Positions 11,012-23,896 of a stretch of DNA of 64,000 nt are shown piece after piece. Numbering within the stretch: position 1 is the first letter of the stretch; each line of letters opens with the position of its first letter. Origin of the DNA: Isoetes taiwanensis (lineage: Eukaryota; Streptophyta; Lycopodiopsida; Isoetales; Isoetaceae). Made by a program: the position numbers and the translations under genes. Where the stretch lies: the NCBI GenBank assembly GCA_021234155.1, contig JAJEKV010000086.1:3211461-3275460 (forward strand), written 5' to 3'. Below the pieces are notes generated by a model that saw only the letters and a program-made list of their open reading frames with translations, did not search any database and had not been told where the DNA came from.

Positions 11012-11506
11012 TTCCCATAGTACCTACAATAGTTGGGAAGAAGGCCACGCCCTCTAGTACTGGAAGAACTAAAAGGCTGAGGAGCATATCATTTTGCAGG
11101 GATGAAGAAGAGGTTGAGAACCTTGACCATAGTACATGGACGTGATGTTAGGGTAGTTTTTCAGTTTGATGGTTGCATGTATCTTTTGTTACAATTCTTT
11201 CTATCTGGTGACCAAGAGCATTGTATACTTCCTATCTGGCCTATTGTGGAGCATTGCTATTACCTTCCCATAGTACCTACAATAGTTGGGAAGAAGGCCA
11301 CGCCCTCTAGTACTGGAAGAACTAAAAGGCTGAGGAGCATATCATTTTGCAGGGATGAAGAAGAGGTTGAGAACCTTGACCATAGTACATGGACGTGATG
11401 TTAGGGTAGTTTTTCAGTTTGATGGTTGCATGAATCTTTTGTTACAATTCTTTCTATCTGGTGACCAAGAGCATTGTATACTTCCTATCTGGCCTATTGT
11501 GGAGCC
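11012..11506. repeat. Tandem duplication, period 253 bp
   Basis: 11012-11264 and 11265-11506 are almost identical (both begin TTCCCATAGTACCTAC and contain TTGGGAAGAAGGCCACGCCC). They lie between the primer site and the H3-like ORF. Short plus-strand frames repeat with the units and I treat them as chance. Confidence 0.92.
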
Positions 11507-11700
11507 CACAAGAAGGTTGTGTACCTTGTTTTCATATTAATCAAAAAATTCTTACCCTCAAAAAAATAAAAAAATAAAAAATTTTCCCCCTATTTTCGCG
11601 GTTCAATGGTGGGAATTTTTTTTATTTCACACCCCTATAGGTCTGTTAGACTACTTTCATGGTTATGGTCAGTGTTAGTTCCTGGTCAACCAAGAACATC

Positions 11701-11712
11701 GCTCTGATACCA
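11701..11712 (-). other. Retrotransposon primer binding site
   Basis: The reverse complement reads TGGTATCAGAGC, the canonical plant primer site complementary to initiator-Met tRNA, one base inside the CA end of the LTR at 11714. It fixes the LTR to the right as the 5' LTR of a minus-strand element. Confidence 0.9.
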
Positions 11713-11713
11713 T

Positions 11714-13356
11714 TGTGACGCTCCCCGCTAAACATACGGTGCCGGGCCGTACACTCGGCAGGAAATCCCCCGTCCGGCTCAACAACCGCACAGGCCCTTC
11801 GTCTACCCCGCACTCTGAGGTGACCCCAGTGCGGGGAGGGGACACAAAGGTGTCTTGCGCGCCCTTCTCCTATGGGCTCCTATAATAGCGGAAGCGATAA
11901 ACACGTCAGAACTAGCAATACAATACAACATAATACCTCAAAGGGTAGTCCCTCACATATCCACAAGTGCAACGATGAGAATCATAAACCATAAAACATG
12001 AGAGCTCCTACCCATGGCTCGGACTCATAAGGTGGATGACTGACCGGCTAGGCCTCAAGGTAGAGCAGACCGAATCATGACAGTGGTGAGGGCTGGCATA
12101 AGACAATGGCTAGGGTTGACCACTCCATCCGCCCCTCCTGTGCATACTTTGCAGATGGGATAGATCAGGCTCTGGCATGACTCTAACCTTCCGGATACAC
12201 AATCCCATGGCATCACCCATCGGGACTACTCCAGGTTGCATCTCCCTGGTCCGTCGAGGTACGAAGGGTTGCATCTCCCCTTCCCGGGGTCTAGAGGCTC
12301 CACGGGCGGCTAGAGAATCGTGGTGACACACGATTCGTACCCGACTGAACCCCCCAAAACAAGAGCCAAGCTGACACTTGCAGCTCTTGAGAGGCAGGGC
12401 GTCACCATCGCCCCAGGAGGTGTCGGACCCATGCTCGGCCCACACGAAGTGACCGACCATAAGCCTAGACCACTATGGGATCCCCCGTAGCCCCCATTCG
12501 GCAGGGATCCTCCCTCCATCTTGCCTCTAGCCCCGTTGTGTAGTGTTGAGTCACATCATAGCTTCCATAGCCCGGTGGGTTCCTATGCACAGGCCGCAAC
12601 TAATAGGAACTAAGGGATCTAATCTAGGAGCATACTACATATGGCTCTAGGTCTCTACCCCCCTTCCCAATACAAGAGGATCAAACATGATCAACCAACA
12701 TCACATAATCATCACATCATGAGAATCATCATAAGAACATCTTAACCTAATCATACAAATCTAACTTATAGTTAGGATTCCTTGATTAGGGTTCAAGATG
12801 ATGTATGAGGGTTCTAGGATGGCTCTACTCTAGATACAAGATACTAACTCATCTGGAATGCTAATTCCAGATGAACTACTATGACCACTACTCCACATAC
12901 CTGCTCCTGAAGCACTCCCTCCAAACCCGGGCGTCTCCATGGCCTTCAAATCGCGTGAAGCTACTCTCCCTCCAAGGATGAATCTACCCTCAGGGGGCTG
13001 CTGCACCAACCTATGCCACCGCAAACGATACTCGAAACGGGGTTTCGAGTGCGTAGATGAGTCTCTGGGTGCTAGGGCTGGAAAAGAGGCCTAGGGTTAG
13101 GGTTCATGCTAATATAGGTTAGGGTCCACATAGGATGCCACGTGGCACCACTAGGATGGGGCCGTGTGGCGGTTGCCCACTAGGATAAGGCCATGTGGAA
13201 ATGGGTCTTATCCTAAGGTTATCTAAGTTAAACAATTAACTTAGATGTGCACCCCTTGCCACATTCTAAGGTATACAAGTTTACATAGGTAGACTTGTAT
13301 AGTGACGGATCCAAGAAGATACGTATTCATAGCGTATATTCCCCTGGAACGTCACA
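11714..13356 (-). repeat. 5' LTR, 1643 bp
   Basis: Ends are TGTGACG...CGTCACA in either orientation, the TG...CA hallmark inside a short inverted repeat. It is the inverted homologue of the solo LTR at 29434-31071 along its whole length, with many substitutions and small indels. The right flank (CTTTC) continues the plus-strand gypsy pol, so this LTR inserted into an older element. Open frames inside occur in both copies at matching places, but codon signal is poor. Confidence 0.9.
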
Positions 13357-14791
13357 CTTTCTAAAGAGGCCAGGACAGATAAGGAGAGGGACACATTTAA
13401 ACATTATAAGAAGCACGGTAACCTCTTATATTACCGCGATAAATTGTGTGTACCCGACTCATCAGGAGTTAGGAGGCTTATTCTCCATGACACGCACAAG
13501 AACCCTATTGCTGGTCATGCTGGATTTATGAAAACATATTTCAAGATAAGATCCAGTTACTTTTGGCCTAGTATGAAGAAGCATGTTGCCAGCTACATTA
13601 AGCAGTGCCAACTTTGCCAACAGGTAAAGACAGAGCAGTTAACAACACTGGGCACACTGGAACCTCTGGATGTCCCCAATGCAAAATGGGAAGTCATTAC
13701 CATGGACTTCATTGTAGGCCTCCCACGCACACTTCGTGGATTTGATGCCTTGATGGTAGTATTGACAAGCTTTCCAAGATGGCACTTTTCTTGCCGACAC
13801 TGCCTTGGACATGACACTTTTATTCTCCAAGGAGATTTTTCGACTCCATGGGATGCCACGTACCATTATTTCGGATCATGATCCTAAATTTGTTAGTGCT
13901 TTCTGGAAAGACTTCTTCAGCACTATACAAACCAAGCTTGCCATGAGTACGACCTATCACCCTCAGACAGATGGGCAGTCAGAACGTACTAATTGAATTA
14001 TTGAAGATATGCTATGAAATTATGTCTAGAATAAGCAATCTCAATGGGCAGATTAGACTCACTTGGTAGAATTTGCCTATACTAGTACTAAACAGGAGTC
14101 CTCAAGGATGTCTCCCTTTATGACCACCTATGGTTATCAATGCCTTGCTCTGGATATGTGGCATAACCCAGTTTCCAAAGTGGCAGTTTCACAATAGTTG
14201 CTTACAGATATGCAAGTTCTGGTAGAGGAGGTACGCGGGTATCTATTGGCAGCACGAAGTCGCCAAAAGAGTTTAGCAGATAGATACCAAACCCTGCGTG
14301 AGTTCCAGGTTGGTGAATCTGTATGGTTGAAGATCAAGGTTAAGCAGACCAAGCTCAAAATTGGGAATTGCAAGAAATTGGCACCACGATGGGTGGGACC
14401 ATTTCAGATCATCGAATATATAGGTCCGCAAGCCTATAGATTGAATTTGCCAGCTCATCTTAAGGTCCACAAGGTTTTCCACGTAAGCCTTCTAAAGAAG
14501 CACACCCCGGATCCTCATGAGATTCTTGATACACCAACTCTTCTGGAGATGACGGACAAGCGGTTGGAAATTGTTCCAGAGGCTCTTCTTGACAGAGCAT
14601 ATAAGCAAACCAGAAGAACCCAGATATTGCAATATTTGGTTAAGTGGAAACACTTACCCACTGAGGATGCCACCTGGGTACTTAAACAAGACCTTGACAA
14701 GACCTACCCCGACTTTATGTGGCAATGCCAGGGTCGGACCATCCACGATGCTATCGACTCCGACTCCAATGGTATGTGTTGGTGCACTTGA
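13357..14791 (+). pseudogene. Gypsy integrase and chromodomain fragment
   Basis: Begins in the RNase H-integrase spacer (KERDTFKHYKK). It carries the zinc region (CQLCQQ), [13 protein letters not shown], a second Asp in [13 protein letters not shown] and the [11 protein letters not shown] segment, then the C-terminal [20 protein letters not shown] and chromodomain [15 protein letters not shown]. Frames shift near 13790 and a nonsense codon follows SERTN (13997), with more stops to 14190. It is clearly related to the minus-strand pol at 1981-4815 but a distinct copy. Confidence 0.9.
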
Positions 14792-15341
14792 TCCGCCAGG
14801 GATCATGCAGAAGGGTTGGGGTAGACACATCCTAGGATGTGGGGGGAGGGGGGGGATGGAGGATTGCATTTAGGCATATTAAGATGCAACCGTCTATGGC
14901 TAAAATAGGAACATTGCCATTCCTTATGCTGCGATGACTTGCAAGCCCTAGGCATTATAGGATTCCCTTATTTCCATTTTCTCTTTTGTATATAAAGGGG
15001 ATGGTCCCTTCAACCACAACTTTATAGAATTATCTTGAGCATTGATGTACTGTAATCCTGTAGGTGTGTAGTGCATCCAACGACATCTGCAGTTTTCTGA
15101 CGACTCATCTTACGAGTCATGTTGTGTTTTTATCTTGTTCCTTACGGTCCACTGAGGACCTTGTTGTTATGCGTAATAAGTGTTCTAAGTTATGGTATGA
15201 AAGGACTCAGGTCCGAGACTTTGATCGTTTATGATCTTGTTGTAATCTCGTATGTTTTATAATAAAGTAACTACTCTCCTTTTAATTATTCTCTCTATGA
15301 TCCTTAATGCTAAGGACATCATTATTCTAAGGGGGGTAGAA

Positions 15342-16077
15342 TGTAATGTTCCATGTAAATATACGATATACGTATACCTAACATGACACGTCACCAAGGT
15401 ATTAAGACCATTGGAATTTGGATTAAACTAACCTAAGTAGACCAACTAATGGTATTAATTAGCCAAGTAGGTTAATTAGAGTGCGCCACTTGGTCTAACT
15501 CGATTGGCCAAGGGCAGGTTGCCATCTTTGGGTGGCAAAAGTAGCTCCCAACCCAATTCTGCCCAAATCGAGTTTGGGAAGGGCAGAGGGAGGAAGGAGC
15601 TGTTGCAACCTAACACCTGACCAGTTCTATGGATGTTCTTCGAGACAATGGGTCCAGCTAGGACACAGGCCAGTCTTTAGGTAGTTCTGTGCTATTCTAA
15701 CCCTTGTTGGAGTAGATGGATGATTAGATTCTATTCTATGATCTACTTATGATAATGATGGATGCTGTATTTGATTCTATCTTCTCTCTGTTCCTCCTGT
15801 GTTGTATGGGGTTAAGGAGGGGTAGGACCTGAAAGCTATCTAGATTTAGTGATGTTCCTAGCTAGAACCGCATTTCCTTGGTTTATGTTAATATATTCTA
15901 TTGCATTCTTGGTGGTATTTATTTGTGTTGTTGCGGTGCCCAACCCCGGCGAGGCCACATAGGATTCCCATGGAAGACACCTCACTTGAACTCTTCAAGA
16001 TTTTCCATATTTATATGATAGGAGCATTTTCCATATTTATATGATAGGAGCATCGTATAGGTTCGGGGAGCATCACA
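15342..16077 (+). repeat. 3' LTR of the plus-strand gypsy
   Basis: Starts TGTAATGTTCC directly after the polypurine tract and ends GGGGAGCATCACA. Both termini resemble those of the 1.64-kb LTR family (TGTGACGTTCC and GGGAGCGTCACA), so it is a shorter, related LTR. A 30-bp repeat around TTTCCATATTTATATGATAGGAGCAT is duplicated at about 16001-16054. Confidence 0.8.
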
Positions 16078-17040
16078 GGCATGCTATTTTCATTGCTTGC
16101 TAGACATGGAAGTGGAATTAGATATTGGAGCATTTGTAGTCTTTATGCCATAGAAGGTCATGCCATTAAATTATGCTGCAAGCATAGAAATGCAGTCTTC
16201 AATACTCTTTTGGCTTGCTTTGCATTGATTCATGACTGTATTGCCACATCCATAAGATTATAAGAGTTGAATCCTTAATATTAGTCATCAACTAAATACG
16301 GATGTTTACTTCTTTGTCTCCCATAATTGTAAACATCGGCTTTCTCTCTAACCACACCTGCAAGCTAATCAGGAACAAGATAGAATAGGGTGCCTTTCAT
16401 AGTGCTACTCATAGTATTTTGTTTTTCCCTCTATAAACTTAGAGACGCCAAAGTCTGTTGTTGCTTTTGGACAAACTTTTGCATCAAGAAGAATGTTTTG
16501 AGATTTGTAGACACTGGAAAACATGTGATTTTTGTTATCTCTGCAGACAAATACACTATATACCTAAATCCTGCTCTTCGGCCTTCTCATTTTGTCAACT
16601 CACGTTGAATTTAAATTTTTGTAATGTTTTGAAGATGAGCAGCAAAATATTGTTATTGATCTTCAAGAAAGCAAATGAATTTTGATTTGATAAACAAAGT
16701 TGTTGCACGGGAAGAATTTCATGTGTTGCATTTACGAAAAGGTGTATGTGCATTGTTAGCTGTCATCAGAGCTTATACCATATATAGTTACTGCAACTAT
16801 TTAAAAGATCACAAATGTTAGAAAATACAGAGTAAAATATAAACCAATGTAACATTGTATTCCCGGTGGTATACACCGAAATTCCTATTTTTGAGAAAGC
16901 TTATCACTGTGTGTTGCCCATTTTTGGCAACATGGACCAGCATTTATGTATCAAAACTTTTGTTTCATTTATATTTCCTCTAAGGAAAAGTTCCAGGCTA
17001 TTGTGATCCCATTAGAGTTTGGAAGACATTTGACCAAGAT
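16078..17040. other. Non-coding, AT-rich
   Basis: Only short frames without codon signal. Nothing supported. Confidence 0.5.
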
Positions 17041-19072
17041 TGGAAGGCATTGGGGATCTCATTTTATAGCCTAGTCTTTTCCTTGAGGTAAAGCACCTTT
17101 CTAGTCACATTCCCATTTGTTTAACATTTTCCCTTTGATTTGAAGACCAGGCAAAGGCTATAGCAAGTTTACCAAGGAGTCACAAGGCATTTTACCAAAG
17201 TTCAACCTTATGAAGCTAACTTGAGTTACATTATTAGTTTTGAGGTCACACACATGAGAATACCATCTTGGGAGTGAAATTTGCTCTTATTCTAGCCTTG
17301 AAGTTTGGAAGACCCTTATAGAAGTTTGGAAGACCCTTAGGCTTTTGAGCAAACTTATTTTCACTATGAGGTATGATTTGAGCTTTAGAAATAATATGTG
17401 ATGAAATCAAGTGCTACAGAGGTATCCATTTTCCTCTCCATTCCATCTTATATCCCCTTTTTTATATCCCAAGAGCCTTCATAAAACCTTTCTTTCACCA
17501 TTTTTTTTCCACCTTTGAGTTCCTTTTCTCATCATTTCACTACCCATTTTTTTTATTGATCCTACCTTCATTTGAGAATTGCCCCCTAAAGATCTTGAAA
17601 ACTAAAAAAGGCAAGAAAACTCTATTTTCACCCTCATTTCATCTTCCTAAACCCTATTCTAGTCCAATTGCACCCTTTCCCCATCTTTTTTCCATGTTTT
17701 TTTTCACCATCCCCAAGTGCAGTATTCATTGACCATGGGTCAAAGGGGCCAAAAATTGAAATGTTTCAGCTCGACCTAAAATTTCTCTAGATGGAAAGCT
17801 TGTCAAAAAAGAGCTAATTTGGCTTTTTTAAGTTTTGTAAAAACCCTTGTAAAGGCCTTCAAATTTGGATTCTTGGGATGCGTGCCATAAAAAAAAAAAA
17901 AAAAAAAAAAAACCTATTCTAGCCTATCTACCCTATCTATCTCCACATCATCTCCACATCATTTCCATATCCCCCCATTCCCATTCCCATCTCATTTCCA
18001 CATCCCCCCCATTCTCATTCCCATTTCCATGAAATTCATCATTCCAGATTCTCAATGCCTTAGCTTGCTCAGTTAACCTTGATAATGAAACGGAAAACAT
18101 AAGCAATCGGTTGCAAATAAACACCATCATCTTGGCTTAGGCATACGGGACGCCATTTTATAGCCTAGTCATTTCCTGGATTAAAAGGCACCTTTCTAGT
18201 CACCTCTACTATGGTACCATTTGCCCTAAGATTTCAAGACCAAACAAAGGCTAAAAACATACCAAGGATAGAAGGCATTTTGCTTCAGAACCTTGATCCG
18301 TAATCTATGAGATTAAAGAATCCCCCACATGAGAATACCATCTTGGGAGTGAAATTTGCTCTTATTCTAGCCTTGAAGTTTGAAAGTTTTTTATAAAAAT
18401 TTGGAAGAAAACTTGGGCATCCATCCATTTTCAATGCTAAGGTAAAGCATCAATCCTTTTGATAATGCAAAGACTGATGAAAATAGGGCTCGAAGGTTCC
18501 AAGCCATCGGCTCCAAATTAGGTTAAGGGCATTTTTTATATCCCAAACCTAATCCATTGTATTAGGTTTCACCATTTTTTTTTCCAACTTAAGGTAAGGT
18601 TTAGATGCAAGCTACCACATATTTTTTTTGTATTGATCCTACCTTCATTTGAGTCAATATGTTTGTTGGCTAAACTTCATGGTAACTTTTGTGCCAAGAA
18701 AAGTCCAACCACCAATCTTCCATGTTCCTAAACCCTCTTAAGGCAATAGTCACCATTGTCCCAAGTTTTTCCATACATATTTTTTCCACCATGCCCAATT
18801 AAAGTTCATTGACCATGGGTCAAGGTATATTCCCCTTGAAATGGCCATATTTGCAAATTTTGATGGAAGAGCATCATTTTAGACATCTCAATTTTTAAAA
18901 CCTTCCCAAACTTAGGGGAATGGAGCATGCTTAAAGGAAAATAATCATAAAAAAAACCTATTCTAGCCTATCTACCCTATCTATCTCCACATCATCTCCA
19001 CATCATTTCCATATCCCCCATTCCCATTCCCATCTCATTTCCACATCCCCCATTCTCATTCCCATTTCCACG
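17041..19072. repeat. Diverged tandem duplication of about 1 kb
   Basis: About 17060-18028 and 18153-19072 share many blocks in the same order, including TTTTATAGCCTAGTC, GAATACCATCTTGGGAGTG, TTGACCATGGGTCAA and a closing pyrimidine-rich block with TATCTACCCTATCTATCTCC. A run of about 23 A's at 17889-17911 sits before the closing block of copy 1. No coding potential. Confidence 0.8.
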
Positions 19073-20770
19073 TGGCAGCAGGGCGTGGGGGCTGGTAGTC
19101 CCCTCTGCGTGGCACGCAATGTTATTAGACACGCCAGCATTATTCCTTATATACAGGAGCCGCCAAAACCTTTTCGGCCTGTGGGATATATACCCGTTAA
19201 GAATTTTTCGACGAACCCTAAAAAATAGGGGAAACTGCTAAATCCGGCCAATTCGTGCCTAAATCTGATTGAAGCCCGCCAAATTTCACCCGAAATTACC
19301 TCCTGAACCTTTTCCGAGACCTTGGGGATCCTCTGTGGCACTTGATCCGGGAAGAATTTTTTTGTTGAAGGACGTCAGACTTTATTCAATGAAAGAGTCA
19401 AATACAAGTATAAATGCAGAGACATGAATAAAATCTCAGCGGATAAGCGGAGACCCACCGAGTGAAGCAACCTGCCTAAGCATAAGAGTGCATAAGAGTG
19501 CTCAAATTTGGCCTTAAATCACTCGGCCGAGCTAGTTTGTGGGCAGAATCGGTTCTTAAACCAGCAATACAGATCAAATCGACACGTCCCCTCAGAGATA
19601 GACCTCTGTGATCTTGGCGCAATGAATGTTTTGACATTATCTCGCTCTATTTTGCTCAGATTTTTGCTCTACTCTGCTCGAAATTGAAGATTTGACTCGT
19701 TGTGACCTGTTCGACATTGAGGCACTCCAACTGCAACTCAAATAATCATTTCATTTTGCTTCATTGGTAGTTTTGAAGCTCTCTAGAGGCTCAGACAGCC
19801 TTGGAATTTGCTCTCAAGCACTATTATTTTTCAAACTTTGGTAATACCATTTTGACACTATCCAATTTTCTGTATCACATTGCTATAATGCATAGTCTTT
19901 GCCTGGAAAATTATTGTCATCATTGTTCATTCATCTTTTGTAACTCTGCATTGTTTTTAAAAAAAAAAGCTTAAAACTAAATACAAAGCCAAAAACATTT
20001 ATTCCAAGTTATGTCCCCTTCAGGCAGTTGCATTTCATCTTTGTAAAGATCTTAGAAGTCTAGATATTCCGAGAAAACATATAAAAAGATTTTTCTTCAT
20101 AACTGTTATAGAGTTTGCTTTTTTTATATAGTTTTGGCTACTTACAAAAAAACTAAATCATCCTTTTGCTATTTAAACCTTATGCACGTGATCTAGAGGC
20201 TATTCTGAAGTTGTCTACACAGATCCCAACCCAAAATTCCTTATCAAACTCCATCTGCAAATTTTGGCTCTCTGTTTTGGCACTGGCCAACTTTTTGACC
20301 TGACTTTGACCTCGATTTTCTTGACCTTCCCTTATTCAAATCAAGCCAAATTTTCACCAAAAGTTTCCTCTGTTTGTTGACCATCTATACCATCAATCAG
20401 ATCTCAAAAATCTCATAGGGTTTGTCTGCAAGGTCAGATTTTGCTCTGACAGTTTTTTCAGTTTCAGGGACTTTAGTGATTTTGAGAAAACTAGCACTTC
20501 AAAATCAATTTTCTTGTTTCATAAGATAAGGATTGATCACCCTAAGTGATCTGGAGGTTCTAACCACTTTGTTTGAGCTTCCTTTGAGGTTAGACTAAAA
20601 TTCCAGGTTTTAGGCTAACACTGTGCAGTATAGTTGGACCAAAATATCACTCACCGTAGTATTGTTTATTCTTTCACCATTAATAGCAATATCAAAATAC
20701 ATTTGTCAATATTTTTTAGAGCCGAGCTTTAATCGTCTAATGAAACTGTTTTTTTCAAGTTTTACATGTA
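19073..20770. other. Non-coding
   Basis: Mixed sequence without a supported gene. A short minus frame at 19341-19147 has no recognisable domain. Confidence 0.5.
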
Positions 20771-20773
20771 AAT

Positions 20774-21228
20774 TTTAGGGAAAGTTTCCGAAATACCCTT
20801 ATTATTTGGCTAAAATTACTAAAATGTCCCTCAACCAGGGGCATTTCGGTAAAAATAGTAATAACTTTTTCCTAATAATCCAAATGCAATATGGATGTGC
20901 CTTTCAAATGAATTGTAGACAATGATGAGAATTTTAAAGAAGTATAATATCACCTAATTTTAAAATTGAAGCATTAAGTTATGACATATTTTGCACTTAA
21001 AATTTTAAGAATTCAAGATAGCATAACTTTGCATCAGCAATTTCAATTTAGAAAACCTTATACTTATTGGAAAGCTTTCATCCTTATCTCCATCATCTAA
21101 AGGGCACATATGCATTTGGATTATCATAAAAAAATTATTACCATTTTTACCAAAATGCCCCTGATTGAGAGACATTTTGTTGATTTTATCAAACAATAAG
21201 GATATTTCGGTAATTTTCCCTAAGTTTC
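20774..21228. repeat. Long inverted repeat (foldback or MITE-like)
   Basis: The left arm, about 20774-20920, and right arm, about 21080-21228, are imperfect reverse complements. The left arm has GGGAAAGTTTCCGAAATACC and CAGGGGCATTTCGGTAAAAA; the right arm has ACCAAAATGCCCCTGATTGA and ATTTCGGTAATTTTCCC. Arms are about 150 bp with a loop of about 150 bp. It has no ORF, so it is a non-autonomous foldback element or a transcribed hairpin. Confidence 0.8.
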
Positions 21229-23896
21229 ATGGTAAAAGGTCATCTTGAAATTAGATATCTCATTTAAATAATAGTCCAGGGTGGAGCAATTAGCAAGGGA
21301 AGTACAGGAAGAAGTTTAGAAGTTGAACATATGTGGTCCTATGAATTTTACATCCTCTAAGCACTCAAAAAATGCAAGATGCACCGAGAGTTTCGCAACA
21401 CTAGAAAATTGTTGTATGGTAGAATGCCATCTGGCACCACATTTTGGTGTGGACTGGTGGGACGGCAAACTATGCCATGGAGGGCAGAAGGTACAATGAA
21501 TCATTGAGATGGATTGCTTGGTAGAATAATCATTGTCTGTTTCTAGGAAGAACAGTTTTTTTAGGTCTATTTTACATCTTACTGCTGGATCTTTCTTTCC
21601 TTCATGCAAGCAAATTCAGAAGGCTACTAGAACATTCAACTTCAGTCATGAAAATGATTTTTTCGGCCATGTAAATGGTATTTTATTCCGGTTTTGGAAA
21701 AAAAGCCGTCAATCCAGGTTGACAGATAGCGATGATGATGCTAAGGATTTCGATTCAAGCTGGTTTGGCTACATATCTAAAATCAAGAAAATATCTGAAT
21801 AATTGGTTTTATGGTCTAAATGGCGTATTCTGCCTTAGCAAGTTAGATAATAGCTAATGCTATTGCATTTTTTATTCTCCAAATGATAAACTAAGATCAA
21901 CACATAAAAGGCATATAGTTAGCTTGGCTACTACACTGAGGAAATGAAACGTAAAGCTTGCTTAAATTTGTCTAATAGATTAACAATTATACATATGGTT
22001 GTGCTAAGTGGCACATTTACTAATCCAGGGTTATAGATTTTAACGTTGGACTACAAGAGTGCAATGCACATTCTGACCCACATGTTCTAGGAGTTTCATC
22101 TGCTGAATTACTTGATGCAATAGGGATACTATTACATGAGTTTATTAAGGCAAGAATAGTGATTGTGTTCTCTAAGTTCAAAATACACATTGAAGACAAG
22201 TTTATGTTCTTGAAATATTTACATAGAGTTGCACTCTGAATTCAACACCTTCTATGATGAAAACACCGTTGATTTTCTTTGTATGCTTTCACCTTCTCCC
22301 TCTTTCTTACTTCTTCTTATGTTCTTTCAAGTTCACACGGGCAACCCGTTGTGCGAAATCACCTTGTTTGATTAATTGCTCCTAATGGAGTGAAGAATGC
22401 CTTAACAATCATGCATAGAACGTTGTGTTTGAATACCCAGCTATGCTTGGAAAGCTAAACCATAACATATTCTCCTTCACTCCATTCAACCATGCCTCTG
22501 GAAAACCAATATCGAATGCATGAAGAGCATTTACAACCTGGGCATTTGCTTGAAAAACAAGATATATGCTCCTGAAGCAAAATTCAATCATTAGCAAAGG
22601 CTACGAAGTATTGAATATTGTTTGTGTAGGATTGGATAGAGCAGAAGAAACTGCCATTGAACTTATGTTCAAGCCTACCACTGACAAATACAACTTCAAT
22701 TTTGTCAATCAAACATCCTACCACTGACAAACACAACTTCAATTTTGTCAATAATGGAACATGTTTTCTCAAAGATTCATTGCTCTTTAACTTCTTGTTC
22801 GTGTTTGTGGCTATAAACTTGTGGCCTTGCAAATTAAACAAAGAAGATATATTTCTTGATACGACATATTGCTTGGCATCTTATTGCCTTCATTTCTACT
22901 AAATTTTCAGAAATTCTAACTTCCTTCTTCTTGAGCATTAATATTCATGTCACATGTTTCTTCTTGCAAATTCATATGATTCGAATAGTGGGATTCCATT
23001 TTGAAACAACCCTTTCTATCCCATATTCGTTTATTGGATTCTTGATATTCTCCACATGCATTTGATTGAAGATTCAGAACAAAATGCAAAAACTCATGTC
23101 ATCTTTTATACGATTCTTGCCCTTCTATAATTCTACATCAACAAGATTCTACAAAGTTCTTTTTTGCACATTCATTCCACTTATTGCAGTGAGAAGATAA
23201 AGAAATGTACAAAATGATAGGATATATAATGTTCATGTGAGAGGACATACCTACTAAGATTTTAAGGGGGGATATTAATTTATCTTAAAGAGAGACACTA
23301 TAGTGGTTTTCGACCAAGCTGGACCATGCAAATATATAAATTGATCTAAAATTAATCTCACATCTTTGGTCCCGTTGATGTCCAACACACAACGATCTGT
23401 GCAAACCATTTAACAAAGAGATTGTACTAACATGCACACATACTTTTGATCCTCTGCTAACTTCTTTTAAATTTTTTTTCTCAAAAGTCTCTCTGGGCAA
23501 TCCTTGTCCTGCTATATTAGAGTTGATGTCTCTTATGTTGGATTGTCTTGTTAGTAGTACTTTCTTACGTCATAACCAAAAGCCAATGGACAATAAGAGA
23601 AGCAAGAATACTTTAAATCTGCTGGCCTGTGTCTGATTTAACTTGCCCTTTAATTTATCTTGGCTGCAGAGAGTCAGTGACGTTTCTAATTCTTTTGATA
23701 CATTTACTTTAAACAGTACTTTCTGTTGTTGGCATTACTGCCATCCCAATCAAGTGAAATCATAAATGTGGATGTTCTTGGATTTATATTTTTCGGCTTA
23801 CTAGTGAGTAAACCTAATAATTTACAAATTCTGGTAAGATGGCTTTGTCCAAGCTTACCACAAAAATAATTTGGTGACATTTGGCGCTCAGGGCTA
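21229..23896. other. Intergenic, mostly non-coding
   Basis: No supported gene. A tandem duplication of about 42 bp (CCTACCACTGACAAATACAA unit) lies at 22673-22756. The part near 23897 includes the 3' untranslated region of the minus-strand gene. Confidence 0.5.

Larger units (their letters stand above)
1981..13356 (-). mobile_element. Ty3/gypsy chromovirus-like LTR element with extra 5' genes, 3' LTR missing
   Basis: Reading leftwards on the minus strand: a 1643-bp LTR (13356-11714), a tRNA primer site directly inside it, a 253-bp tandem duplication, a histone-H3-like frame (10560-9433), an unknown ORF block (8675-7033), gag (about 6820-5664), zinc knuckle and protease (5660-4927), and pol with chromodomain (4926-1981). 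All parts are collinear and on one strand, which supports one element of 11 kb or more. The LTR interrupts the plus-strand gypsy at 13357 rightwards. Because the 3' LTR is not seen, I cannot prove that the H3-like part and gag-pol belong to the same insertion. Stops and frameshifts make this copy non-functional. Confidence 0.6.
13357..16077 (+). mobile_element. 5'-truncated Ty3/gypsy element, plus strand
   Basis: Keeps the end of pol (13357-14791), a 3' untranslated stretch, a polypurine tract (AAGGGGGGTAGAA, 15329-15341) and the 3' LTR (15342-16077). Its left part was displaced by the minus-strand element. Confidence 0.85.

Noticed and set aside
11102-11540. Plus-strand protein repeated in the 253-bp units
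   Set aside because: The frame is a by-product of the tandem duplication and shows no family resemblance.
12110-12519. LTR-internal ORFs also seen at 30342-30572
   Set aside because: They recur because the LTRs are homologous; starts, ends and frames differ between copies.
13295-13531. Short plus ORF across the LTR/gypsy junction
   Set aside because: It spans the junction by chance; the true pol frame is 13444 onwards with KERDTFKHYKK upstream.
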